Part shown: piece by piece, positions 24,004-31,048 of the stretch | Layout: each line of letters begins with the position of its first letter | How positions within the stretch are numbered: position 1 is the stretch's first letter | The notes under the pieces: generated by a model | The model's input: the letters and a program-made list of their open reading frames with translations, nothing else | Database searches by the model: none | Told to the model about the DNA's origin: nothing | Made by a program: the position numbers and the translations under genes | Source: Clostridia bacterium | Lineage (GTDB): Bacteria; Bacillota; Clostridia; Christensenellales; Aristaeellaceae | Reading direction: 5' to 3' | Assembly: GCA_017512805.1 (NCBI GenBank) | Contig: JAFWES010000002.1 | Location: 1-41,751 of the forward strand | DNA: 41,751 nt

Positions 24004-24051
24004 GCCGCTGGCATTCATCTGTTGATGAATGCCAGCGGCCAAATTTTTTTT
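24004..24051 (+). terminator. Strong plus-strand terminator hairpin without an upstream gene
   Basis: A perfect 16-bp stem (GCCGCTGGCATTCATC, 24004-24019, with its complement at 24024-24039) has a four-base loop and is followed by CAAA and eight T. The T run is on the plus strand, but the flanking genes are both on the minus strand. In 23774-24241 I see no convincing protein gene, only this element, the yitT promoter and a second plus-strand hairpin. Confidence 0.75.
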
Positions 24052-24189
24052 CAGATTGATATCTATTGCAAGATTTATCGCCAATTCCGTTCAGTCAATT
24101 CCTCATCATCCGTGTTTTATACGCTACTGGTATCAGATTACAGTCATTATACCACCGCTGATTGAGCAGAGCCCCCCAAGAAACCACTG

Positions 24190-24216
24190 CCAGGGCGGCC
24201 CTCCCCCTGGTTTTTT
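24190..24216 (+). terminator. Second plus-strand terminator-like hairpin
   Basis: CCAGGG (24190-24195), nine bases, CCCTGG (24205-24210), then six T. It faces the end of the minus-strand surface-protein gene. It could end an unannotated plus-strand RNA or stop read-through into that gene's antisense strand. Confidence 0.45.
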
Positions 24217-24241
24217 AGGCCAGAACCTGCCATGTCTTGTG

Positions 24242-27200
24242 CTATTCATCTTCCACAGGTAATGCCACAAAATGGATACCCATTTCCAGCGAGGAGCTTT
24301 CAGCCAGTCCCCCCGCCGGACCATACACGGCGATCAGCGACGTGCAGCCGTCGAAGGCGCTGGGGGACATGTCACAATCCCGGGACACGCGGATCTGTGT
24401 CAGTCCGGTGCAGTTTTTGAAAGCGTAATCGTCGATGTTCTGACAGTTGCCTGCGTCGACCACAGTGATGGACGTGTCGCCCTCGAAGGCATTATCATCT
24501 ATCGTCTGTGTGTAGGCGGGCAGGGTGAAGGTCGGAATGCCGAAGGGGGGCAGGGTAAGCGGGAGCGCGGATGGATCATAAGGCGTGATCGTCACGCCGG
24601 CCATCAGAGAGCTTCTGTCACTCATTGCTGGGGAAACGACACGCAGCACGTTGTAATCCTGGTAGATGAAGGGTTTCTCCAGCACCACATAGCCATATTC
24701 GTTTACGGTGATGCTGCAAGGCAGCGGCGTGCCGTTGGCGTCCGTGTTCCAGGTCAGGGTGACCGAGGCGCCGTCGCTGCCAGCGATACCTTTCTTTACA
24801 CTAGATGCGACGACGGTACCGCCGGAGATTGTGGTATCGGAATGGTTGCCGCCGATAGCGGGATACCACGTACTGCTGCTAGTCGCGTTGATATTGCCGC
24901 CGGAAATCATGACTGTGCTGCTGCCGCCAATCCCGCTGCCGATGCCCGCGGCTAAGCTTGACGTTGAGGTAATAACTGTACCGTTGGTAATGGCGACCCT
25001 GCCATCGCCATCCTGACCGCCGCCGATGCCCGCTCCGCCGCCTGTAGTGTTGGCCGTGACTTTGCCGCCAGTGATGGTGACCGTACCATTGCCATAAATT
25101 CCTCCGCCGATGCCCGCACCGACACTGCCGCTGACTGTGACATCGCCGCCGCGGATCACGATGTGGTCTCCGCTGTGTCTCTCACTACCGCCGATGCCCG
25201 CGCCTGAATCGTTTCCGGTCACGGTCACACGGCCGCCCAGAACGGTGATGTACCCGGCGTCGTGGGCGTTTCTGCCGTCACTGTCCGAACTGCCGCCTAT
25301 GCCCGCGTTTAATGTGGGTGGCGTGGTGATGGTCAGGAAGCCCTGCTTGCCCACATCTGCGTTCTGGCCGCAGATGGTCAGGCTGTCTCCTTCGTTCACC
25401 GTGATGCCCTGCGGGACTGTGAGATTACAACCATCAAGCAGGATCAGCGTTGCGTTGCCGCAGACAGTGACGCGTTCTGCAATGGTCAGGCTGTCTTCCG
25501 CCAGCACGTAGCCGGTCCATACGGTGCTGCTGGCGTTCAGCACAACAGTGTCCAATGGGATGAGCATATCCTGCAGTTCGCTGCCCACCCAGTCCCGATA
25601 ATGCAGACGTACCCAGTTAGCCGTGTAGTTACGGTCGCCGGTGGAGCCCTTCGGGATAATGACGTTTTTCGTGAGATCGTCCAGCCCCGTACCTGTCCAG
25701 CCCGTGAACACGCAGCCGGGGCGTGTGGGGTTGACGAGCGTGAAACTGTCGCTCTCTATGTGATAGCTGGTTGGATTGACTGCGCTGCCGCCGTTCAGAT
25801 TGAAGCCGATGCTGTAGTTTATGGGTGACCAGTTCGCCGTGTAGGACCGCTCTCCCATGGAACCTTTCGGGATGGTGACTGTTTCTGCCGGATCGCCGGT
25901 GATGCCGGTGCCCGTCCAGCCCAGGAACGCGTAGCCTGTGCGCTTTGGATTTATCAGCGTGAAGGTCTCGGTTTCCATGTTGTAGGTCACGCGGTTGGCT
26001 GCGCTCACGGTGCCGCCGTTCAGCTCATACGAAATGGCATAATTGACGGGATTCCACCCGGCCTGGTAGATGCGCGTGGCCCTGGAGCCGGTCGGAATGG
26101 TGACGGCCGCGGCCGTCTCTCCGCTCAGGCTGTCGGTCCAGCCCGCAAAGGTATATCCTTCGCGCACCGGGTCGTTCAGCGTGATCGGCGCGCTCTCCAC
26201 GGTGAAGCCCGTGGGGTTGGACGCCGTGCCGCCGTTCAGGATGTAGCCGATGCTGTAGGTGCCGGCGGTCCCCACTGTTTTTCCGGTTGATACGGCAGTG
26301 TTTCCGAACGTGAAGGCATTGCCGGCCAGATCCCGCACGGTTCCGTTGATTTCGTTGATCCGCAGCTCGCCGGTGCCGCTTACTGTTCCGCTGTAGGTCG
26401 CCACGTTGGTGCCCGCGCTCTCCGGCATGAGGTTCATCGTGCCCCAGGTGGTGTCCAGACTGGTGCCCGCGGCGTTGACGATCTCGTCAAAGCACAGGCT
26501 CACGATTACTTCGTTGCCATTCGCGTACCGCCCGTTCGCTGTCTTCGTCTGCAGCAGGTTCGGGGCGGTTGTGTCCAGCAGTGCGATTCGTGCGAACAGA
26601 TTGCGAAAGTACCAGTCGTCTTCGCCGGATCCGCTTGCGTCGAAGCGGACGTCCAGCTCCCGGGTATTCGGTTCCAGCAAAAGCGCGCCCGCGTTTGGCG
26701 CCTGCGCGCCGCTTCTGAATCTCTGCTGATACAGCTTTGCGTTCGCACCCGGAAACTCGGTATGGCCGCTGTTCTGTCCAGCGTCCGCCTGTGTCTGCGC
26801 GCCGCTTGCGTGGGGGAAGACCCATGGCATCTCGTCCGTCACCACGGACTGGCCGGTGGCGCTCAGCTCAAAGCACGCCTTGTACAGCGATTTGGACGGG
26901 GCGGATATCTCATGGTACTGCCCGTAATCATCATCGGGGTCGTATTCAGTATCCTTATCAGCCAGGATCTGGATGTATTGATAGCCGTCGTTCTCCTCCT
27001 TCATCATGAAGCCGAACGCCGCCGCCACCTTCGTCTGCGTGGCCTGGAGATATTCAGTCGGTTGGAGGTCCTGCAGCCTGCTGATGTCGTAAGTATGGAT
27101 CCTCTGTCCGTAGCCGTCGTCCGTCACCGTGGCGTACGAGCTCCCGGTCAGTTCGACATCATTATACTTCTGGTTCAGGGCTGAGGACGAGACAAACCCG

Positions 27201-27709
27201 CCGTCGCTGATATACAGCAGATCCGCGACGCTGTTGACGGCGGTGCTTATGTACTGCGTGCCGGTCGTCAGCGGAAAGATCCCCCGCCAGAGCTCATAGC
27301 CGCCCTCGTCGATCACCCGCAGGCCGTACATGCGCTCCGTCCCTGTCTGGTACCAGTAGCCGGCGGGCGAACTGCTGTCGCGCGCCTTCGGCGTGACGGC
27401 GGCATTCACATAGACATAATGGCTGCCGCCAAAGTTGACCTGGGTGTTCAGCGGTGTGAAATGGATGCCCTCGACCGCTGACACGCTGAAGGTCTGCAGG
27501 GTCAGGGCCGGTTTCACGCCGGTTTTATTGAACCGGGCGTCAAGCAGCAGATACAGTTGCTGAGAATCCGTGTCGTACTGTACTCTGACCAGCGGCGGGT
27601 CCCAGGTGTATGTGATCTCTTCCGCCCCCGCCATTCCCGGCAGGCCAAGCAGCAGAGCCACGCACAGCACTGCCGCCAGATAACGCGTAAACCGCCTGTT
27701 TTTCTTCAT
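24242..27709 (-). CDS. Large secreted protein: Ig-like, InlB_B repeats, beta-helix, BspA LRR
   Basis: An 1155-residue exported protein. Residues 1-29 are a signal peptide (RRFTRYLAAVLCVALLLG, cleavage after AGA). Residues ~30-380 are a beta-rich region of unknown type, and ~385-478 look Ig-like (DTTAPNLL...DLAGNAF). Three Listeria-Bacteroides (InlB_B) repeats lie at ~484-552, 556-627 and 631-699. Glycine-rich repeats with GAGIGGG and TVTITGGKVT at ~790-970 suggest a right-handed beta-helix. Residues ~1065-1140 have BspA-type LRR motifs (IDDYAFKNCTGLTQI). There is no LPXTG, SLH or TM anchor at the C-terminus, so it is released or held by an unknown means. AAGGAGG precedes ATG 27709. It probably has an adhesion or matrix role. 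Confidence 0.88.
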   Translation of the reverse strand: MKKNRRFTRYLAAVLCVALLLGLPGMAGAEEITYTWDPPLVRVQYDTDSQQLYLLLDARFNKTGVKPALTLQTFSVSAVEGIHFTPLNTQVNFGGSHYVYVNAAVTPKARDSSSPAGYWYQTGTERMYGLRVIDEGGYELWRGIFPLTTGTQYISTAVNSVADLLYISDGGFVSSSALNQKYNDVELTGSSYATVTDDGYGQRIHTYDISRLQDLQPTEYLQATQTKVAAAFGFMMKEENDGYQYIQILADKDTEYDPDDDYGQYHEISAPSKSLYKACFELSATGQSVVTDEMPWVFPHASGAQTQADAGQNSGHTEFPGANAKLYQQRFRSGAQAPNAGALLLEPNTRELDVRFDASGSGEDDWYFRNLFARIALLDTTAPNLLQTKTANGRYANGNEVIVSLCFDEIVNAAGTSLDTTWGTMNLMPESAGTNVATYSGTVSGTGELRINEINGTVRDLAGNAFTFGNTAVSTGKTVGTAGTYSIGYILNGGTASNPTGFTVESAPITLNDPVREGYTFAGWTDSLSGETAAAVTIPTGSRATRIYQAGWNPVNYAISYELNGGTVSAANRVTYNMETETFTLINPKRTGYAFLGWTGTGITGDPAETVTIPKGSMGERSYTANWSPINYSIGFNLNGGSAVNPTSYHIESDSFTLVNPTRPGCVFTGWTGTGLDDLTKNVIIPKGSTGDRNYTANWVRLHYRDWVGSELQDMLIPLDTVVLNASSTVWTGYVLAEDSLTIAERVTVCGNATLILLDGCNLTVPQGITVNEGDSLTICGQNADVGKQGFLTITTPPTLNAGIGGSSDSDGRNAHDAGYITVLGGRVTVTGNDSGAGIGGSERHSGDHIVIRGGDVTVSGSVGAGIGGGIYGNGTVTITGGKVTANTTGGGAGIGGGQDGDGRVAITNGTVITSTSSLAAGIGSGIGGSSTVMISGGNINATSSSTWYPAIGGNHSDTTISGGTVVASSVKKGIAGSDGASVTLTWNTDANGTPLPCSITVNEYGYVVLEKPFIYQDYNVLRVVSPAMSDRSSLMAGVTITPYDPSALPLTLPPFGIPTFTLPAYTQTIDDNAFEGDTSITVVDAGNCQNIDDYAFKNCTGLTQIRVSRDCDMSPSAFDGCTSLIAVYGPAGGLAESSSLEMGIHFVALPVEDE

Positions 27710-27909
27710 ATCGTTTCCTCCTTCAGCTCTCGCCGTGCCGGGAAAACTCCGTTGCCACTTTTGATTCACACGCCTGTTACTCTACGTTATATTGTACAAC
27801 TTAAGGGTATTGAAAGTCAAACAATAGTTCTTTCCGCCTGGGACGTCCCTTGCAAGTATTATTGCGGGCATTCCGCTTACATACACCGCACCGCAAAATG
27901 ACGGTGTGA

Positions 27910-27931
27910 CTACCAACTGAGCTACACGAAA
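27910..27931 (-). pseudogene. tRNA 5'-half (D-arm) relic
   Basis: The minus strand reads GTGTAGCTCAGTTGGTAG, the conserved D-arm of a tRNA, but what follows is not a tRNA body: TCACACCG replaces the expected AGAGC. No acceptor or T arm is found nearby in the correct order. In the 481-base stretch 27710-28190 the recognisable items are this relic, a terminator, and the tRNA-Val 3' part. Confidence 0.5.
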
Positions 27932-28023
27932 TCTGTATACCTCAATTGGTGGAGCAAACCGTTTACATCAACTGAAACCAGTCTCGCGAAGGTGATTTGA
28001 ACACCCCCAGGTAGAAAACACAA

Positions 28024-28053
28024 GAAAAAAGTCCTCGATTTCTCAAGGACTTT
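28024..28053 (-). terminator. Rho-independent terminator behind the tRNA-Val relic
   Basis: Minus strand: AAAGTCCTTGA, GAAA tetraloop, TCGAGGACTTT, then further T (positions 28053 down to 28024). It is an 11-bp stem with one wobble. It lies eight bases after the tRNA 3' end and probably was the tRNA's own terminator. Confidence 0.75.
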
Positions 28054-28061
28054 CTTTTCAG

Positions 28062-28115
28062 TGGTCGCAACAGGACTCGAACCTGTGACCCCATCGATGT
28101 GAACGATGTGCTCTC
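28062..28115 (-). pseudogene. tRNA-Val(CAC) 3' fragment, possible attachment site
   Basis: The minus strand from 28115 to 28062 reads as the last ~54 nucleotides of a tRNA. It has the 3' side of the D stem (GAGAGC), a complete anticodon arm with stem CATCG/CGATG and loop TTCACAT (anticodon CAC, valine), a variable loop, a T arm ACAGG-TTCGAGT-CCTGT, and the acceptor strand TGCGACC plus A. The 5' acceptor strand and most of the D arm are absent, and the upstream sequence is unrelated. Such 3' tRNA pieces are the usual scar left at one end of an element integrated into a tRNA gene. Confidence 0.7.
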
Positions 28116-28190
28116 CGCACGTCGTACAAAGTGTCGAATTGAAGATGAATACTGTCTTCATCCGGTTTTGGTGTATTCATGCGATGTGTT

Positions 28191-29028
28191 TTACGTCAGC
28201 GGCTGCAGCGGTCCATAGAAATAACTGGCCGTAGCTCCGCCGTCCGCCAGGAAGGTGGAACCGGTAATGAACGCGCCTCTGTCGCTCATGAGCAGTTCTG
28301 CCACATTGGCCACCTCATCGGCTGTACCTGGACGTCCAGCAGGGCACTTGGCAAACATATTCTTGTAGAAGTTTCCGCGCGGGCCGTTGAATTCATCAAT
28401 GGCCAAGGGCGTTACGATGGATGATACCTGGGGCAATGTCGTTGAGCCGAGCGCCGCGCTGACCCCATTTGACGCATTCTGCCATGACGCGCTTTTCATT
28501 GCAGCGCTTGGCAAGCTGATATGCATGCAGGGTGTCGCGGATGTTCTCCGGCTGGAGGATCTCCAGGGAGAGCAGCTCTTCCGTAGGCGTGGTAGCCAAC
28601 TGGCGATCCTGCTCAGCGGTCAGCTGAGGCATGCGCCAGCCGGACTGGCTGGAGATGGTGACGCCGCAGCCGCCCTCCGCGATGACCTTGCCGACCTCTT
28701 CCAGCAGCACAGCAGTGCCGTACAGGTCAACCTTCAGGATCGCTTCAATGGGAGCCTGACTGGGTGACACGCCCGCACCGTTCACCAGATACTTGATCTC
28801 GCCGTACTTCTGCGCTTCGGCGATGATGGCCAGGATGCTTTCCCGGCTGGATAAATCCATCTCAAAAGGCACTACGTCATAGCCCGCCTCATTCATGATC
28901 TTTGCGATGGCGTTAGCATTCTCGATCTTCTTGTCGCCCAGGATGATCTTCTTCCCGAAACCGATCCGGCGGGCGATGGCCATGCTGATCTGACCCGCAC
29001 CGGTGACAAGCATTACTTCCTTTTTCAC
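28191..29028 (-). pseudogene. SDR family oxidoreductase, frameshifted by a 4-bp duplication
   Basis: A short-chain dehydrogenase of about 280 residues split between two frames. The first part has the NAD(P) motif VTGAGQISMAIARR, NGAGVS, the catalytic serine region TISSQSG and the YxxxK pair in HAYQLAKRCN. At 28416-28423 the plus strand reads GATGGATG. Removing one GATG joins APGII directly to VTPLAIDEFNG in the other frame, which then runs through AGRPGTADEVANVAELLMSD and TGSTFLADGGATASYF, the normal C-terminus. So one tandem duplication broke an otherwise intact gene, and it could revert. It sits beside an aldo-keto reductase remnant and flavodoxins. Confidence 0.85.
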
Positions 29029-29045
29029 GTTCTTTGCCCTTCCTC

Positions 29046-29290
29046 TTATCTCTCAAAGGTCGCAGCGACTTTCTTCAACAGCTCCCGGATGGGCAGATGC
29101 TGCGGACAGACCTTTTCACACTTGCCGCAGCGGATACACGCAGACGCTTTGCCGTGACCTTCGCCGGTGATGAGGTTGTTGTAATGCGGCAGAATTCGTC
29201 GTAGTTTACCTTGCCATCCTTCATGGGCAGGCGCATGCAGCCAAAGCCGAAGTTGCCGTGGATCTCCGGGAAAAAGGGATTCTGAATCAT
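29046..29290 (-). pseudogene. Aldo-keto reductase with 4Fe-4S tail, large internal deletion
   Basis: The reading frame starts well (AGGAGGAG, then MIQNPFFPEIHGNFGFGCMR and LPMKDGKVNYDEF), which is the N-terminus of ferredoxin-domain aldo-keto reductases. After ~33 residues the other frame supplies LITGEGHGKASACIRCGKCE and KVCPQHLPIRELL, the C-terminal iron-sulfur cysteines of the same family, ending at TAA 29046. About 300 residues, the whole TIM barrel, are missing and the frame is shifted. It is non-functional. Confidence 0.8.
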
Positions 29291-29305
29291 CTGCTTCTCC
29301 TCCTG

Positions 29306-29908
29306 TTACTGGGCAAGACCGATGCTCTTCAGCCAGTTGGCAACATCCGCGCCGGTGCCGTCCGCGTCATTCTGGGCCTTGCTGCCTCGAATAGCCAGGC
29401 CCTTGAGCACGGTGGCGCTGGTCAGCAATTCTTCAATGTCCCGCTGGCTGTGCGCCTGACCGCTGCCCTCGTGGGTATTGAAGGGAATCACGGTCTTGCC
29501 GGTAAAGTCATAGGCGTCCATAAAGGTGTAGACGATGTTGGGGATGTTGCCCCACCAGATGGGAAAGCCGATGAACACGGTATCATACTGCTCCCAGTTC
29601 CCGATCTCTCCTTCATATTCCGGGCGGGCTTTCTTCTGCTGTTCCCTTGTGGCCACATCCAGGCAGGAATCGTAATCCTCAGGGTAGGGCACAACGGGCA
29701 CCAGCTCAAACACATCCGCGCCCATCTGCTCCGCGATGGTCTTGCCCATCTTTGCGGTATTGCCTTCCTCGATCACGCCGACATTGTAGTTCTCTCCGGC
29801 ATGGGAGAAGTACACCACGAGCACGTGAGCAGGCGTTTCCTCTGCGAAAACGGGAATGGCGCCGCACAGCAGTATAGCGGCAAGGATCAGGGAAATCAGT
29901 TTCTTCAT
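29306..29908 (-). CDS. Exported flavodoxin-like protein
   Basis: About 200 residues. The N-terminus KKLISLILAAILLCGAIPVF plus AEE is a clear Sec signal peptide. The rest is a flavodoxin: VLVVYFSHAGENYNVG at the phosphate-binding loop, YDTVFIGFPIWWGNIPNIVY around the FMN-stacking tryptophan, and PFNTHEGSGQAHS. Flavodoxins normally act in the cytoplasm, so export is unusual. It could be an FMN protein of an extracytoplasmic electron chain. The ATG at 29908 is nine bases after AGGAG, and the ATG at 29914 overlaps the previous stop as ATGA. It is in one operon with the SnoaL-like gene and the cytoplasmic flavodoxin. Confidence 0.85.
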   Translation of the reverse strand: MKKLISLILAAILLCGAIPVFAEETPAHVLVVYFSHAGENYNVGVIEEGNTAKMGKTIAEQMGADVFELVPVVPYPEDYDSCLDVATREQQKKARPEYEGEIGNWEQYDTVFIGFPIWWGNIPNIVYTFMDAYDFTGKTVIPFNTHEGSGQAHSQRDIEELLTSATVLKGLAIRGSKAQNDADGTGADVANWLKSIGLAQ

Positions 29909-29910
29909 GT

Positions 29911-30309
29911 TCATGCACTCCTTATCGAATAAAGTTGGTAGCCATAGGTGCTGGCTTCAGCCAGCGTGATCAGCCAGCGTTCATTTCTTCTGACAAGTCG
30001 GAGATCCTGCTCAAGCCGCCAGGTATGCCAGCCGCCGCCAAAGACCGCCGCGTGAACCCGGCTTTTGCCGATCAGCGTCGCCGTGTTTCCCTGGACGGTC
30101 ACATCCATGCTGTCATGCTCGGCGGAGGAATAGTTCAGGGTGCCGTTCGCTACCGCTTTCAGAAAAGCTGCTTTGGGCTGACGCATGCCTGTCATGTGCA
30201 CCAGCACAAAGGAATCGTCCAGCACGGCGGAGAGCGCCGGAATGTCCTTTGCGATCATGGCGCGGTACATTTCCTGATAAGCCGCCTGGCATTTTTCCCG
30301 GTCAGACAT
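29911..30309 (-). CDS. SnoaL/NTF2-like protein
   Basis: About 132 residues with the NTF2-like cone fold pattern: EMYRAMIAKDIPALSAVLDD, then VLVHMTGMRQPKAAFL, HDSMDVTVQGNTATLIGKS, and a C-terminal strand WHTWRLEQDLRLVRRNERW. Members are small-molecule binding or isomerase-type proteins; no catalytic residues can be assigned. ATG 30309 starts the conserved region. An ATG at 30411 overlaps the flavodoxin stop (ATGA), but the additional 34 codons would translate the hairpin sequence at 30328-30418 and are probably not part of the protein. Its stop overlaps the next gene's first ATG. Confidence 0.75.
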   Translation of the reverse strand: MSDREKCQAAYQEMYRAMIAKDIPALSAVLDDSFVLVHMTGMRQPKAAFLKAVANGTLNYSSAEHDSMDVTVQGNTATLIGKSRVHAAVFGGGWHTWRLEQDLRLVRRNERWLITLAEASTYGYQLYSIRSA

Positions 30310-30327
30310 TTTTCTTTGTTCCGCAAT

Positions 30328-30418
30328 CTCAATCGGCGCGGCTCCACACTGTGGAGACCGCTTGTTTCGATTGAGCTCAGAACCAATGAGATTTCCGCCA
30401 CCGGCGGTCATTGGTTCT
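30328..30418. repeat. Two tandem hairpins (REP-like) inside the flavodoxin operon
   Basis: Hairpin 1 (30328-30375) has outer arms CTCAATCG/CGATTGAG, then GCGG/CCGC, then CTCCACA-C-TGTGGAG. Hairpin 2 (30379-30418) has arms AGAACCAATGA/TCATTGGTTCT and an inner CCGCC/GGCGG. Neither has a T run, so they are not ordinary terminators. They may stabilise or process the operon mRNA, or be a mobile palindromic unit inserted between the genes. Confidence 0.55.
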
Positions 30419-30917
30419 TCGCCCAGGCCTCGACTTTGCTCTCGCTCTGCGCAGCTTCCGCGCCGTGGATGGAAAGACCGGCTGCCACCGTCGCGCCCTT
30501 GCAGATCTTCCTGAGCTCCCGCTCGCTGCCGCCCATACCGCTGCCCTCGTTGGTGCAGAAGGGCACGATCTTCTTGCCGGTCAGGTCAAAGCGCTCAAGG
30601 AAGGTGTACACGCACATTGGCATCGTGCCCCACCAGTTGGGATACCCCACAAAGATGGTGTCGTACTGATCGATGGATTCCGGGTACTTCTTGAGTTCGG
30701 GCCTTGCGCCTTCCCGCAGCTCAGCCTTGGCTTCCTCGATGCAAACCATATAATCCTTGCTGTATTCCCGGACGGTCTCGATCTCAAACAGATCGCCGCC
30801 GACAGCCTTCTGCACGAACTCCGCCACCCGTTCGGTGTTACCCTTCGCCAGATCCACGATGCTGCCGTTCCAGTAGTTCTGTCCCTTGCGGGAGTAGTAC
30901 ACGATCAGGTTTGCCAT
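30408..30917 (-). CDS. Flavodoxin
   Basis: A 169-residue cytoplasmic flavodoxin with no signal peptide. NLIVYYSRKGQNYWNG is the FMN phosphate loop, YDTIFVGYPNWWGTMPMCVY carries the isoalloxazine-stacking tryptophans, and PFCTNEGSGMGGSERELRK is the C-terminal FMN region. This flavodoxin_4-type group acts as an electron carrier or quinone/oxidoreductase partner. AAAGGTGG precedes ATG 30917. It is first in an operon with the SnoaL-like and exported flavodoxin genes, and the LysR regulator at 31049-31921 lies just upstream on the same strand, separated by a terminator. Confidence 0.9.
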   Translation of the reverse strand: MANLIVYYSRKGQNYWNGSIVDLAKGNTERVAEFVQKAVGGDLFEIETVREYSKDYMVCIEEAKAELREGARPELKKYPESIDQYDTIFVGYPNWWGTMPMCVYTFLERFDLTGKKIVPFCTNEGSGMGGSERELRKICKGATVAAGLSIHGAEAAQSESKVEAWAKNQ

Positions 30918-30999
30918 ATCACAAGTCCACCTTTCTGATGTTTATCCTCTTCATGTCACAGCAGCGCTCTTTTCACACTGCACCTACATTCTAAAAAGA

Positions 31000-31036
31000 A
31001 AAACGCGCGGAATCAATTCGGATTTCCGCGCGTTTT
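31000..31036 (-). terminator. Terminator after the lysR gene
   Basis: A perfect 13-bp stem (AAAACGCGCGGAA, 31000-31012; complement at 31024-31036) with an 11-base loop, followed on the minus strand by TTTTTCTTTTT-like sequence. It separates lysR from the flavodoxin operon. By symmetry it could also act on plus-strand transcripts. Confidence 0.8.
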
Positions 31037-31048
31037 GATAAGAAAAAC

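Noticed and set aside
24952-25511. GIGGG repeats considered as a DNA repeat array or CRISPR-like region
   Set aside because: The periodicity is at the protein level within an intact reading frame; the DNA units are not identical and there are no spacers.
27922-28161. 79-codon minus-strand frame across the tRNA relics
   Set aside because: It is translated from the tRNA-Val fragment and terminator, so it is not a protein gene.
30999-31037. CGCGCG-rich palindrome considered as a LysR operator
   Set aside because: A 13-bp stem with T tracts placed right after the lysR stop fits a terminator better.
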